Shown here piece by piece: positions 32,597 to 41,828 of a DNA stretch of 64,000 bases; the first letter of the stretch is position 1; every line of letters starts with the position of its first letter. A program made the position numbers and the translations under genes. This stretch comes from Bacteroidota bacterium. Its GTDB lineage: Bacteria; Bacteroidota; JABWAT01. The stretch covers positions 52,683-116,682 of the forward strand of contig JABWAT010000008.1 of NCBI GenBank assembly GCA_013360915.1, in the 5' to 3' direction. The notes below the pieces were generated by a model. It was not told where the DNA came from and did not search any database. It was given only the letters and a program-made list of their open reading frames with translations.

Positions 32597-33814
32597 TTAC
32601 TGTCTTGCCAGCCAGACTTCCGGATTCTGGTGGTCTTTTCCATACCAGACCTCGAAGTGAAGCGAAGGTCCCCTGCTTGAATTCAGCCCGCCGCTCGACC
32701 CGATAACTGCACCAGCGGTCACTTTCTGTCCTTCCTGAACCGTGACTGACTCCAACTGCCCGTACACCGTCAGGTATGAATTGTTGTGGCGGATAATGAT
32801 CACATTTCCGAAGCCGGGAATGTAATCCATTTTGGCAACCAGACCATCGGCAATGGTATGTACCGGTGTTCCTACCGGGACTGCAATATCGATTCCATTG
32901 CTGATTTTGGTGGTCTTCAGCGTCTTGTCATAAATTTTCCCATAGCTGGTGATAATCACTCCATTTGATACCGGCCATGAAAACTTACCTTTATTGAGAT
33001 GAAAAGTCGGGTTAATCGCCGAGTAATCAACACGCTCTGCTGTGAAGTCTTTCGATTTCCTGAATGAGTCGACGCCCTTTTCTGCCTCCTTGGCCCGCCG
33101 GATTTCTTCCTCTTCAATCAGCCGTGCAATGAGATTCTGAATTTTTTCTTCCTCCTGCCGCTGTTTATTCAGTGAGTCATTGAATTTTTTAATATTCTTC
33201 CGGGCCTGCTTAACGGCCGTATCGAGACGTGCCTTTTTCTTTTTCAGACTCCCTTCCTCGGCTTTTTTCTGTTTAAACAACAGATTCTGCTCATCCAATT
33301 GGGCCTGAAGACGAAGCCGCTGTGCCCGCGTTTGCTTTTTCCTGACCTCAAAGTCTTCAAGATCGCGCACCCGCTGTTCGGCAAAAAACCGGATGTACAT
33401 CAGTCGCCGGATTCCCTGGTTCACCGATTGGGACGAAAAGAGCCATTCCAGCTCATAATCGGTTCCCTGTTTGTAAACGCGGGTCACATAACGGGCATAA
33501 TGGGCTTTCAGATCGGCAATGGCCTTCTCGGTTTCAATCAGATCCTGCCGTGTCTCTTCAATGTCGCGCTTCAACCGATTGAGTTCATCGGCCATGGTTT
33601 TTACCAGCGCATGAGTCAGGATCAGTTGCCGCTCATACTGGTTGATCTGCTGAAGTGAGTTCTTTTCGGCGGTCTGGGTGGAAGAAATTTTATCCTCCAG
33701 ATCCTTGATCTGTTTTCGGATCGATTCGAGCTTCTGTGCCGAGCGTTTTACATCCTGCGGAAAAGCTGCCAGCGGGAACAGCAGCAAAAACAGGAATAGT
33801 AACCGTCTGCTCAC
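32597..33814 (-). CDS. EnvC-like murein hydrolase activator (coiled coil plus degenerate LytM)
   Basis: EnvC-type proteins sit in the periplasm and switch on amidases at the division site. After a signal peptide (LLFLFLLLFPLAAFPQ) there is a long coiled coil (about 20-260, for example KLESIRKQIKDLEDKISS) and then an M23/LytM domain (about 280-405: GTPVHTIADGLVAKMDYIPG to GPSLHFEVWYG). In active M23 enzymes the zinc ligands are HxxxD and HxH. Here the first reads NGIDI and the last SLHFE, so one His of each motif is missing and the domain is probably not catalytic. The GTG start at 33814 overlaps the stop of the DUF4292 gene (GTGA). It is the last gene of the envelope operon. Confidence 0.9.
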   Translation of the reverse strand: MSRRLLFLFLLLFPLAAFPQDVKRSAQKLESIRKQIKDLEDKISSTQTAEKNSLQQINQYERQLILTHALVKTMADELNRLKRDIEETRQDLIETEKAIADLKAHYARYVTRVYKQGTDYELEWLFSSQSVNQGIRRLMYIRFFAEQRVRDLEDFEVRKKQTRAQRLRLQAQLDEQNLLFKQKKAEEGSLKKKKARLDTAVKQARKNIKKFNDSLNKQRQEEEKIQNLIARLIEEEEIRRAKEAEKGVDSFRKSKDFTAERVDYSAINPTFHLNKGKFSWPVSNGVIITSYGKIYDKTLKTTKISNGIDIAVPVGTPVHTIADGLVAKMDYIPGFGNVIIIRHNNSYLTVYGQLESVTVQEGQKVTAGAVIGSSGGLNSSRGPSLHFEVWYGKDHQNPEVWLARQ

Positions 33815-34572
33815 AATCGTATCCGTTCCATGGCGGGTGGAATGGTCACCGGCAGGTTGGTCACATCGGAGGGTTCAAGTGAGTTAAAATACAGGGACAC
33901 TTTTTCCTGACTTCCAGGCCTGAAAAGCTGGATCTGATGAGCCATTTGCCCTGCTTCCACGGTCTTGTATCGTTGCAACATAATATCCAGGATGGTATTT
34001 CCGCGCCGGTCCGACCTGAGAATCCGGGTTGGTTTTTTCAAATTTGTATTCACCCAGATCTTTTCACTGCCTCCAGAACTTCTGAACAGATAGATCAGAT
34101 CATCCTCTTCCCTGATCACGTTCACCAATCTGGAGTCCGGAGAAAGGACAAGACGGCCCAGAAAAAGCGTCTGGATATCGGCGTAACCAAACGGAAAGGT
34201 GAGTAATTGCTGAAGCTCATCCGATTCATACGTGGTCGAGACAAACTGATTGGTCAGACGGTTCGAAATAAACAGGCTATCGGTGGTCAGCCACAGATTG
34301 ATGAGACCATAACCGAATCCGGTATTGACCTCAACCTTAAGGGTGTCGTTCCCGTTGAACCGGACCTTGCAGGTCAGTCGTTGACCCTTTTCCTGTGTTT
34401 CGATGGTAAGTGATCCTTGTCCCAGAAAAGGCCCTGGGTTTTGCTGTTCCAGAATGGTGGTCAGTAACTCTGTATCAGAAACCATCGGACCATTGCTTTC
34501 CCGGATGGTTCTGGAAACCTGACAGGAAGTCCCGAGGATCAGGCACGTTACCCAAACCAAGACCCTTGTCAT
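33811..34572 (-). CDS. DUF4292-family (LolA/LolB-like fold) lipoprotein
   Basis: The start ATG 34572 overlaps the stop of the TPR lipoprotein gene (ATGA); 25 open codons upstream are not used on this view. The signal peptide ends in a lipobox (LGTSC, Cys17). The body is beta-rich, like the outer-membrane lipoprotein sorting proteins: KVRFNGNDTLKVEV, GLINLWLTTDSLFISNR, and KKPTRILRSDRRGNTILDI. DUF4292 proteins are found in Bacteroidota next to envC-like and TPR lipoprotein genes, as here, and are thought to serve the cell envelope. The precise role is unknown. Confidence 0.8.
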   Translation of the reverse strand: MTRVLVWVTCLILGTSCQVSRTIRESNGPMVSDTELLTTILEQQNPGPFLGQGSLTIETQEKGQRLTCKVRFNGNDTLKVEVNTGFGYGLINLWLTTDSLFISNRLTNQFVSTTYESDELQQLLTFPFGYADIQTLFLGRLVLSPDSRLVNVIREEDDLIYLFRSSGGSEKIWVNTNLKKPTRILRSDRRGNTILDIMLQRYKTVEAGQMAHQIQLFRPGSQEKVSLYFNSLEPSDVTNLPVTIPPAMERIRL

Positions 34573-36314
34573 TGCTTGGCACCTGCCCCGGCCAGTTTGT
34601 CTTTGATTCCTTTTAAGGACGGATCCTTTTCGAAAGCTTTTTTCCACCAGAGAACTGCATTCTCACGGTTACCCATGGCCATGTAGACATCGCCAAGATG
34701 TTCATATACCACCGCGCTCGCGTCTCCGGTTTCGATCGACTTTTTTATGTAATATTCTGCCGTCTGAAAGTCCTTCAGCTGGTAACAGATCCATCCGTAG
34801 GTATCAAGAAAGGCGGCATTTTCAGGTTCTGCCTTCAGTGAAGCCTCAGACATTCGTTTGGCTTCATCCAGCCGGATTCCCCTTTCAGATAGTGAATAAG
34901 CAAAATTATTAAGAACGGTTGCATTATTCGGATCGAGAACCAATACTTTCCCGAACAATGAATCGGACAGTGCGAACAACCCTTTCCGCTCATAAGCCGA
35001 AGCCAGAATCACCATGGGATCGGGGAGATACGGATTGATTTCGGAAGCCTTCGACAGAAAACGGATGGCCGAAGAATCGGCATTCAGCTGAAAGTCTGCA
35101 AATCCCCTGAAATAATTCAATTGGAAATCCTGCGGATGTTTCTCGAGTCCCTTTCCCGACCAGAGTGATGCTTCCTGGTACTTCTGCTGCTGAAGGAATG
35201 CAACCGCAAGGTTTTGCCATCCCTGGACCAGAGATGGGTTTAGTTTCACCACCTTCTCGAACCGTTCCGCGGCCTCCCCGAAAGAATCAGATCCCATCAG
35301 ATGAACCGCCATGAACCAGAGCGGCCGCCAGTCTGCCGGCCGTTGCTTTTCGAGCTGCCCAAACATAAAGACCGAAAACCGGGCCGTAGTGGAATCCGAT
35401 TTACCGGCCTCAACAAAGATCTGTCCCGCTGCAATCAATTCGTCATCGGTAATTTCCGACGTATTAAACAGACGGTTCAGATAAACGGCACTGGCCGAGT
35501 CCTTTCCGGCACGGTAATACAATTCACTGACGGCCAGTAAGGTGGCCACATCCTGCGGATCCGCCTCTAGCAACGGAAGCAATGACTGAACCGCAGAATC
35601 GGGTTGTCCTGCTTTCAGGTATTCCCGGGAAAGAATCCGTCTGACAGCCGTGTTATCGGGATCCTCCACAGCCATTCCATTCAGAATATTAATTACCTGC
35701 TGTCGTTCATTCCGCGCATCCAGAATCATTAATTGCTGCATTCTGACATTAAAATCCTCACCGAACCTTTCAATGTACTGTTCGAAGGTTTTTAAAGCAG
35801 GTCCGATCTGCCGGCTCATCTGATACATCATGGCCAGACGATACAGGAAGTCGGGCTGATCAGGACTGGTCCGTACCAGGACTTCATATTCCCGGGCGGC
35901 TTCCCGGTAGAGGGTATTTTCGAAATACAGACGTGCCAGCAAAGCCCGGTAATCGGTATTGACCGAATCCAACTTCACAGACACGACTGCATGCTGGAGG
36001 GCGAGTGCCTGCTGCCCGGAACTCTGATATAAACGGGCCAGATTGTAATAAGTGGTGGCGGCCCGCACGGTCGTAGAATCGTAGATGAGAGACAACCTGA
36101 ATTGGTCGATCGCTTTGGCCGGGTCACCCAGAGATTCTGCTGTGACTCCTTCCACAAAGGCATCCAATGCCTTTTCTTTGCTGACCACCTGTGGCTGACT
36201 TGGTTTTGCTGTTGGTTCAAACATCGAACAGGCCTGAAGGCTGGCCATGACGGTCACTGCAGCAAAAATCTGTTTAATGCGGAAGGTAGTCGCGGTGGTT
36301 ATAATAAATTTCAT
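34569..36314 (-). CDS. TPR-repeat lipoprotein
   Basis: From ATG 36314 the product has 581 residues. A signal peptide ends in the lipobox LQAC (Cys29), followed by about a dozen tetratricopeptide repeats, for example YYNLARLYQSSGQQALALQHA, FLYRLAMMYQMSRQIGPALK, GWQNLAVAFLQQQKYQEA and VVYEHLGDVYMAMGNRENAV. Such proteins scaffold other envelope proteins. The first 41 bases overlap the upstream flavin reductase-like gene; a start inside the signal region would remove the export signal, so I kept this one. Its stop overlaps the next gene (ATGA). It belongs to the operon ending in the envC-like gene. Confidence 0.87.
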   Translation of the reverse strand: MKFIITTATTFRIKQIFAAVTVMASLQACSMFEPTAKPSQPQVVSKEKALDAFVEGVTAESLGDPAKAIDQFRLSLIYDSTTVRAATTYYNLARLYQSSGQQALALQHAVVSVKLDSVNTDYRALLARLYFENTLYREAAREYEVLVRTSPDQPDFLYRLAMMYQMSRQIGPALKTFEQYIERFGEDFNVRMQQLMILDARNERQQVINILNGMAVEDPDNTAVRRILSREYLKAGQPDSAVQSLLPLLEADPQDVATLLAVSELYYRAGKDSASAVYLNRLFNTSEITDDELIAAGQIFVEAGKSDSTTARFSVFMFGQLEKQRPADWRPLWFMAVHLMGSDSFGEAAERFEKVVKLNPSLVQGWQNLAVAFLQQQKYQEASLWSGKGLEKHPQDFQLNYFRGFADFQLNADSSAIRFLSKASEINPYLPDPMVILASAYERKGLFALSDSLFGKVLVLDPNNATVLNNFAYSLSERGIRLDEAKRMSEASLKAEPENAAFLDTYGWICYQLKDFQTAEYYIKKSIETGDASAVVYEHLGDVYMAMGNRENAVLWWKKAFEKDPSLKGIKDKLAGAGAKQ

Positions 36315-36948
36315 GGCGGATACAGGCACGGTCAATTCCATGTTTGAGTAAAAGAGATTCCAGATTGGCAATCATCCTTCCGTCACCGCTCAGAAAAATC
36401 TGCCGGTTCTCCTGCCGGCTGAGTCCGGGAAGGATGGTTTCATACTGATCAAACGGTATGATGGGGATTTCAAACCGTTCAGAAATCACTGTCAGGTCAT
36501 TCATCAGACCATCTGCCGCAGACCAGAAAAGTTGCATGGGTGGTGAGCCCGGATGTTTGGCCAGACTGATGGCAAAACTGATACCCGAATCGAAAGCCAC
36601 GCAGGATACAGGCTGATTGTCTTCAGAAAACAGTTTCTGCTTTCCTGTTGCACCCGACATTCTGAGAATGGTTCCCTGTCTGCTTTCGCACAACCGGTTA
36701 TTCATCCACCCACCGGTACGCCTGATCAGAACGGTGAATCCTTGCTTCCCGGCTGCAATGGGGGTAAAGCACTTACGCACAACCCGTCCCTGATCTTCAC
36801 CGTCAAACATCAGATACTGCCCGGGAAGCCAGAATGGTGATGACACCCATTGAGATTTCAGACTGAGACTAACAAAATGTGTTCCCAAAGGCTGGTTATC
36901 GACAACCTCGACCGGATGTGCAAACCGTGTGACAGGGAATGGCCTCAA
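36274..36948 (-). CDS. Ferredoxin-NADP reductase-fold flavoprotein
   Basis: The 224-residue product follows the FNR layout: an N-terminal FAD-binding barrel (FWLPGQYLMFDGED, then RKCFTPIAAG in place of RxYSxxS, then GGWMNNRL) and an NAD(P)-binding half (VAFDSGISFAISLAKH in place of the GTGIAP motif, ending FLSGDGRMIANLESLLLKHG). The flavin motif departs from the consensus and there is no 2Fe-2S domain, so partner and substrate are unknown. It lies three bases after the DUF4286 gene and overlaps the TPR lipoprotein gene. Confidence 0.75.
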   Translation of the reverse strand: MRPFPVTRFAHPVEVVDNQPLGTHFVSLSLKSQWVSSPFWLPGQYLMFDGEDQGRVVRKCFTPIAAGKQGFTVLIRRTGGWMNNRLCESRQGTILRMSGATGKQKLFSEDNQPVSCVAFDSGISFAISLAKHPGSPPMQLFWSAADGLMNDLTVISERFEIPIIPFDQYETILPGLSRQENRQIFLSGDGRMIANLESLLLKHGIDRACIRHEIYYNHRDYLPH

Positions 36949-36951
36949 CGG

Positions 36952-37278
36952 TCAGGGCCGGGTTTCCAGCCATTTCATCAGAATTCCGATATGACGTGAC
37001 ACTTTGAAGTCACCACCAAAGGCTTCCTCATGCTCGGCCCTGAATTCCTTTGCGTGGTTTTCCAGATAATCATCCAGTGATTCTTTATCATTAAAAAGAT
37101 AAAGGACCCTGAAACGGGCATATTCCGGTGTCTCCTGCTCATCCGACTTAATCAGCATGGCATCCGAGACATTCGCCACGCGACAGATGGATGGCATGTG
37201 GTGGTCGGTCATCCAGGTCACCCAATCCAGTTCTCTGGTTTTTCTGACATCAACAACCACTTCATAGGTAATTTTCAT
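36952..37278 (-). CDS. DUF4286 family protein
   Basis: This 108-residue protein has the ferredoxin-like alpha/beta look of DUF4286: ITYEVVVDVRKTRELDWVTW with a HHMPSI segment after it, FRVLYLFNDKESLDDYLENH, and a C-terminal GILMKWLE. It has no signal peptide. The family is common in Bacteroidota and its function is unknown; the fold is related to antibiotic monooxygenase and Dabb proteins. It is the first gene of the operon through to the envC-like gene. Confidence 0.8.
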   Translation of the reverse strand: MKITYEVVVDVRKTRELDWVTWMTDHHMPSICRVANVSDAMLIKSDEQETPEYARFRVLYLFNDKESLDDYLENHAKEFRAEHEEAFGGDFKVSRHIGILMKWLETRP

Positions 37279-37348
37279 GTTTCTTCCGGAATTTGTTGCA
37301 GGACTGTCCTAAATATCAGGAATTTATCCACCAATAAAAATCACCTGC

Positions 37349-39409
37349 CTAAGAAGGCTTCCGAACCGGACCGGCATTCAGTTGTTGCTCCAGATTGGCA
37401 GGATCGGTAACCGGAAGGTCGCACTGCATACCACTGCAACGCCACGCCGTCACGGTTGAACGGTCAGCTACCCTGTCTCTGAATAATGGATGAGTCGGAT
37501 CCCAGTCACCCCATAACCACAGTGTCTGAGGTTCAAATCTCTTCCGGATCAGCGATTTCCATGAATCTCCGATAGTCCCCGACAAAACCACTTCCTGACC
37601 TGGATGAAACGCCATCCAGGCCGCACAGGCCTGCCAGCCCGCTGCCGATAATGACTGTACAATGCGCTGGTGCTGGTGACGGAGAATTTTTCGGGCCAGA
37701 TCCCCCCATTCGGGAATGACGAATAACCGGTCAAGCACCACAAGCCCCCAGGTGAGCGAAGAGTTGCCGGCCGGTTCTGCATTGTCATATCCATCCTGGT
37801 GCCGGATGATCAGGGTTTCTTCACCTGAAGCCCCCATCCAGAATCCTGTCTGATCCTCCTTCAGGAACGCCTTCAGAGCCACGGTCATCAATTCACGGGC
37901 CCGGTCCGCCCATCGCTGGTCACCACTATACATGGCCAAGTCAGTAAAGGCCAGTATCAAATGTCCATAATCATCGGCAAAACCAGGAATTTTTCTTTTT
38001 CCGTCCTTCCATGACCGGTACAACACCGCCTTATTCTGATCATACATCTGATCCCACAACCACTGTCCTGCACGCTGAGAGGCCTGCATGGCCCCGGGAA
38101 CCTGAAGGTGAAAACCGGCATGAACGAGTCCGTGAATGAGAAGGGCATTCCAGGCAGTCAGTATTTTTTCGTCCCTGGCAGGAGGAATCCTCTGTTTTCG
38201 ATGATTCAGAAGGACTTCGCGGAGATTACTCAGTTTCTCAATCAACGCTTCCGGCGACAGGCCTGCCCTGGCGGCATGAAACGCAAGGGGCCGGGTCAAT
38301 CTGAGCACATTGGTGTGTTCCCAGTTTCCATGTTCTGTTACATCATAGACCGATCGGAAAAGCACCGCATCTTCAGGCGGCAATGCCAGATCGATTTCAG
38401 CCTGTGTCCACGTGTAGAATTTTCCTTCTTCTCCTTCACTGTCGGCATCAAAGCTGGAATAGAAAGGGCCATCCGGGTGAGTCAGGTCTTTCAGAATCCA
38501 AAGGGTGGTTTCCCTTGCCACCTGATGATATCCATTGTCCTGAAACCGGATGGCTGCCTCTGAGTAAACCCGCAGAAGCAGCCCATTGTCATAGGCCATT
38601 TTTTCGAAATGCGGCACATGCCATTCTGCATCGACCGAGTACCGGGAAAACCCTCCCGATAAATGGTCGTAAATTCCACCTGCAGCCATCTTATCGAGGG
38701 TCAGGCGAATGGCTTTCTGAACCTGTTCATCCGGATGGGCGTGGTCATAGCGAAGCATAAACTGCAGAAGCATGGCAGGAGGAAACTTGGGTGCGCCCCC
38801 AAATCCGCCATGGACAGGATCGAGCCTGTTTAATTCCTGACGGATGGCCCCTGCCCAGTCCTCATCAGAGAAGGATCCTTCAGGAAGCGCGCCAGACAGA
38901 ACGTCTTCAAGGGATCGGGTGAGTGCAACCGCCGAGGCACGCAATTCTGCCTGCCGGTCCTTCCAGGCGGCCGCAACCGAGTACAGGACCCGGTTGAAAG
39001 ACGGAAGGCCATGCCGGTCCGCCGGAGGAAAATAGGTGCCACCATAAAAGGGATGTCCGTCCGGAAAAAGGAACACACTCATCGGCCAGCCTCCACGACC
39101 CGTCATCATCTGAACGGCCGTCATGTACAGCGAATCCAGATCAGGTCGTTCTTCACGGTCAACCTTGATACTGACAAAATGAGTATTCAGCAAGTTGGCG
39201 GTTTCGGGGTTTTCAAAGCTTTCGTGTTCCATCACATGGCACCAATGACAGGCCGAATAGCCGATGGAAAGGAAAATGGGTTTATTCTCGGATTGCGCCT
39301 TTTCAAGCGCTTCAGGGCCCCAGGGGTACCAATCGACCGGATTCATTGCATGCTGCAGCAGATACGGACTGGTTTCCTGAATCAGGCGGTTTGGTTTCGT
39401 ATGTGTCAT
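37349..39409 (-). CDS. DUF255 thioredoxin-domain / six-hairpin protein (YyaL/SSP411 family)
   Basis: The N-terminal DUF255 thioredoxin-like domain (about 1-165) has [18 protein letters not shown] and a CxxC in [14 protein letters not shown], followed by [10 protein letters not shown] and [13 protein letters not shown]. The C-terminal 500 residues are an alpha/alpha toroid related to N-acyl-glucosamine epimerases and cellulases (FAKMLYDN-type motif [31 protein letters not shown]). The role of this widespread family is not settled. GGAGGAA sits directly before two ATGs; the second (39409) has the better spacing. No signal peptide is visible. The gene is probably on its own. Confidence 0.92.
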   Translation of the reverse strand: MTHTKPNRLIQETSPYLLQHAMNPVDWYPWGPEALEKAQSENKPIFLSIGYSACHWCHVMEHESFENPETANLLNTHFVSIKVDREERPDLDSLYMTAVQMMTGRGGWPMSVFLFPDGHPFYGGTYFPPADRHGLPSFNRVLYSVAAAWKDRQAELRASAVALTRSLEDVLSGALPEGSFSDEDWAGAIRQELNRLDPVHGGFGGAPKFPPAMLLQFMLRYDHAHPDEQVQKAIRLTLDKMAAGGIYDHLSGGFSRYSVDAEWHVPHFEKMAYDNGLLLRVYSEAAIRFQDNGYHQVARETTLWILKDLTHPDGPFYSSFDADSEGEEGKFYTWTQAEIDLALPPEDAVLFRSVYDVTEHGNWEHTNVLRLTRPLAFHAARAGLSPEALIEKLSNLREVLLNHRKQRIPPARDEKILTAWNALLIHGLVHAGFHLQVPGAMQASQRAGQWLWDQMYDQNKAVLYRSWKDGKRKIPGFADDYGHLILAFTDLAMYSGDQRWADRARELMTVALKAFLKEDQTGFWMGASGEETLIIRHQDGYDNAEPAGNSSLTWGLVVLDRLFVIPEWGDLARKILRHQHQRIVQSLSAAGWQACAAWMAFHPGQEVVLSGTIGDSWKSLIRKRFEPQTLWLWGDWDPTHPLFRDRVADRSTVTAWRCSGMQCDLPVTDPANLEQQLNAGPVRKPS

Positions 39410-39491
39410 CATTTCCTCCCGGGCTTTTAACCGAACCGGACTGGTGAAAATTCCTTTTCAGGGCCTCTGTTCAAAGAGACTGTCACGGTTA

Positions 39492-39523
39492 TTGGAAAAA
39501 AAATAAATTTTTTTGTATTTTTG
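39492..39523 (+). promoter_or_regulatory. Bacteroidota-type promoter (TTG-N21-TATTTTTG)
   Basis: TTG (39492-39494) and TATTTTTG (39516-39523), an exact TAnnTTTG match, lie in an A/T-rich stretch upstream of the secreted protein gene at 39558. Confidence 0.7.
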
Positions 39524-39557
39524 CCCGTTATTTAAACTTGGAGGCCTTAGAATAAGT

Positions 39558-40052
39558 ATGAAAGCTCTCTTCCGTTCCACTGCCGTTCTCGGTCTGGTTG
39601 CCGCTCTGGTCACCATTGCTGGTGCCCAGGATCTGAAAAAACAATGGGAAGTGGCTAAGCCCACTTTAGAAAACCTCGGCCTGCCCACCGATGCCATGCC
39701 AACCAAATCGCTTGCACTTGCCGATTCTGTTGATGACGATACCTTCCGCGAATTAAAGGCCACTTTTGAAGAAGATGCCTCCATTCAGGCTTTGATTCTG
39801 GTTGAATCCAAGGCAACCTGGGTCATGGAAAGAAAGAAAAATCTGTGGGCACCTGCCATTTGGTTTGGCGCCATTGCCGGCCCCCTTGTCGGCCTGGGCG
39901 TGGCCCTTGATCAGCCCGGCGCAACCGTGGGTGGTCTGGTTGCCGGTACGGCTGCTGCCGCTGTGAGTTATTTCTATTTCAGTGATTCAAAGGAAATCAG
40001 GGATTTCAGCAACACCTACTCCGGTAAGGCTGCTGTATTCATTATCCGCTGA
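39558..40052 (+). CDS. Secreted or membrane protein of unknown function, 164 aa
   Basis: The ATG at 39558 gives a clear signal peptide (MKALFRSTAVLGLVAALVTIAGAQ). An in-frame upstream start is excluded because the promoter -7 box lies at 39516-39523. The mature part has an acidic helical region (DDDTFRELKATFEEDASIQA) and then two hydrophobic Gly/Ala-rich segments (AIWFGAIAGPLVGLGVAL and VGGLVAGTAAAAVSYFYF), which suggest membrane attachment. The good promoter suggests strong expression. I do not recognise the family. Confidence 0.7.
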   Translation: MKALFRSTAVLGLVAALVTIAGAQDLKKQWEVAKPTLENLGLPTDAMPTKSLALADSVDDDTFRELKATFEEDASIQALILVESKATWVMERKKNLWAPAIWFGAIAGPLVGLGVALDQPGATVGGLVAGTAAAAVSYFYFSDSKEIRDFSNTYSGKAAVFIIR

Positions 40053-40055
40053 GAC

Positions 40056-40568
40056 TCAGGATTTTTGCAGGAGAACCGGGTTGGTCGGAAAACCAGCCCG
40101 GTAATCATCTTCCAAACGCAATCCTGCCAGACGGGGAATAAAATCGAGCGACTGGATAGAATGAACCGGATGCCACTTCAGGTCCCGGATTATCTGCTGA
40201 TGACCCGGCAATTCGGGATCAGTACCCAACCGCATCTGCTGTCCCCCGCCATCAAGTCTGACTTCGAAGTAAAATTCAACTGCGTGAACCTTTTCATAGA
40301 TAAATTCATTCAGGTACAGAAGGCGACCGGCTTTAACCAACAAACCGGTTTCTTCATGGAATTCACGGCAAACTGCACGGTGGAGAGGCTCTCCGAATGC
40401 CACCCCTCCCCCTGGCGGAAGCCAATGAAACCGGTCCTGATCAAACATACTTTGCTGCTGAACCAACAGGAGATGGTCATTCACAAACAGCAATCCGCCG
40501 ACTCTGGGCCTTATATACCCTTCATACCGGCTTAACTCTTCATGTTTTCGTTTAACTTTTTCTGTCAT
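40056..40568 (-). CDS. Nudix hydrolase
   Basis: Nudix enzymes cleave nucleoside diphosphates linked to another group. The Nudix box G-x5-E-x7-REUxEExGU is present as GGGVAFGEPLHRAVCREFHEETGLLV (about residues 53-78, of which GEPLHRAVCREFHEETGLL is the core). The 170-residue product has no extra domain. Its ATG (40568) is only two bases from the ATG of the divergent moeA gene, so at least one promoter must lie inside coding sequence. Its 3' end almost touches the convergent secreted protein gene. Confidence 0.9.
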   Translation of the reverse strand: MTEKVKRKHEELSRYEGYIRPRVGGLLFVNDHLLLVQQQSMFDQDRFHWLPPGGGVAFGEPLHRAVCREFHEETGLLVKAGRLLYLNEFIYEKVHAVEFYFEVRLDGGGQQMRLGTDPELPGHQQIIRDLKWHPVHSIQSLDFIPRLAGLRLEDDYRAGFPTNPVLLQKS

Positions 40569-40570
40569 TT

Positions 40571-41821
40571 ATGAATAATAACAACCATCACCAAGATATG
40601 ATTTCCTATTCCGAAGCCAAATCCATCATCCTCGGAACAGGCAAAACCATCGAAACCATTTATATTCCCATTAAAAAGGCCTTGGGTCAGATCATCTCTC
40701 AGGACATCGTTGCCAGCGAAAACCTGCCCCCTTTTAACAATGCCGCCATGGATGGATATGCGGTTAAGATTAAAAACATCCTGCAGGCCACACCAGATAA
40801 GCCGGTTCTGATCGATACGCTCGATGATATACCGGCCGGAAAATTACCAACCACCCGGCTTCGGACCGGAACCACCGTAAAAGTAATGACGGGTGCACCT
40901 GTTCCCGAAGGAACCGATGCAGTGGTGCCCCTCGAGGCAACTGAACCCACGTATGGCAACCGGATCAAAATCTTCAATACGGTGGAAGAACTGTCTAACA
41001 TCCGGTTTGTCGGTGAGGATATCCAAAAGGGTGAAGTGATCCTTCCGGCAGGAACTGAAATCACCTTTGGAAACATTTCACTTCTCGCCGCCCTTGGTTT
41101 TATTGAAATCCCGGTATACCGCCGTCCAAAAATCGGGATTCTGGCCAGCGGAGATGAACTGATTCCCATTGATAAACCGCTCACGCCCGGCAAAATCAGA
41201 AATTCAAATACATATATGCTAATGGCACTGGCCCAGGCCTGTGGTATGGATGTCATCAATCTGGGCGTGGCCAAAGATTCCATTTCCGATATCACCAACC
41301 GGATTCAGAAGGGTGAAGAGGCCGATGTGATTGTCTGCACCGGTGGAGCCAGCATCGGTGACCGTGATTTCATTAAAAAAGCCTTCCACGAACTCAATGT
41401 GGATGTAAAAATTACGGCCGTCAAGCAAAAACCCGGCAAGCCGATGGTCTTCGGAACCTGGCATGGCCGACCCATTTTCGGTTTGCCCGGAAATCCGGTT
41501 TCCACCTATGTCAGCTTTATCGAATATGTCGTTCCCCTGCTGAAACGTCTGCTTGCCTATCCGCAAACCGATTACTTCTATTACCCGGCTGTTCTCGAAG
41601 AACCGATTCAGAAAAACCCCGGAATGACCCATTTCCTTCGCGGAATTGCCACCCGGGAACATGATGGATCCTATTCGGTTAAAACTACCGGCAAACAAAG
41701 CAGTGGTCTGATGACTTCCATCGCACGGGCCAACTGTATCATTCACATCAATGAGGATACCGGCACGGTTCCACAAGGTTCAACAGTGAAAATTCATCTG
41801 CTGAACCTGATGCAGCCCTGA
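40571..41821 (+). CDS. moeA: Molybdopterin molybdenumtransferase
   Basis: MoeA inserts molybdate into adenylylated molybdopterin. The 416-residue protein has LPPFNNAAMDGYAV, the VMTGAPVPEGTDAVVPLE domain, ILASGDELI, KIRNSNTYML, VCTGGASIGDRDF and IFGLPGNPVSTYVSF, and ends with the C-terminal beta barrel. ATG 40598 (MISYSEAK) is a second possible start that fits the family's usual N-terminus and gives room for a promoter; TAACTTTT at 40552-40559 is a possible -7 box. The class V aminotransferase follows after 7 bases. No other molybdenum cofactor gene is in the window. Confidence 0.93.
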   Translation: MNNNNHHQDMISYSEAKSIILGTGKTIETIYIPIKKALGQIISQDIVASENLPPFNNAAMDGYAVKIKNILQATPDKPVLIDTLDDIPAGKLPTTRLRTGTTVKVMTGAPVPEGTDAVVPLEATEPTYGNRIKIFNTVEELSNIRFVGEDIQKGEVILPAGTEITFGNISLLAALGFIEIPVYRRPKIGILASGDELIPIDKPLTPGKIRNSNTYMLMALAQACGMDVINLGVAKDSISDITNRIQKGEEADVIVCTGGASIGDRDFIKKAFHELNVDVKITAVKQKPGKPMVFGTWHGRPIFGLPGNPVSTYVSFIEYVVPLLKRLLAYPQTDYFYYPAVLEEPIQKNPGMTHFLRGIATREHDGSYSVKTTGKQSSGLMTSIARANCIIHINEDTGTVPQGSTVKIHLLNLMQP

Positions 41822-41828
41822 TACGTTC

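Noticed and set aside
32597..33814. Active M23 endopeptidase
   Set aside because: One zinc histidine is missing from each conserved motif, so an activator role is more likely.
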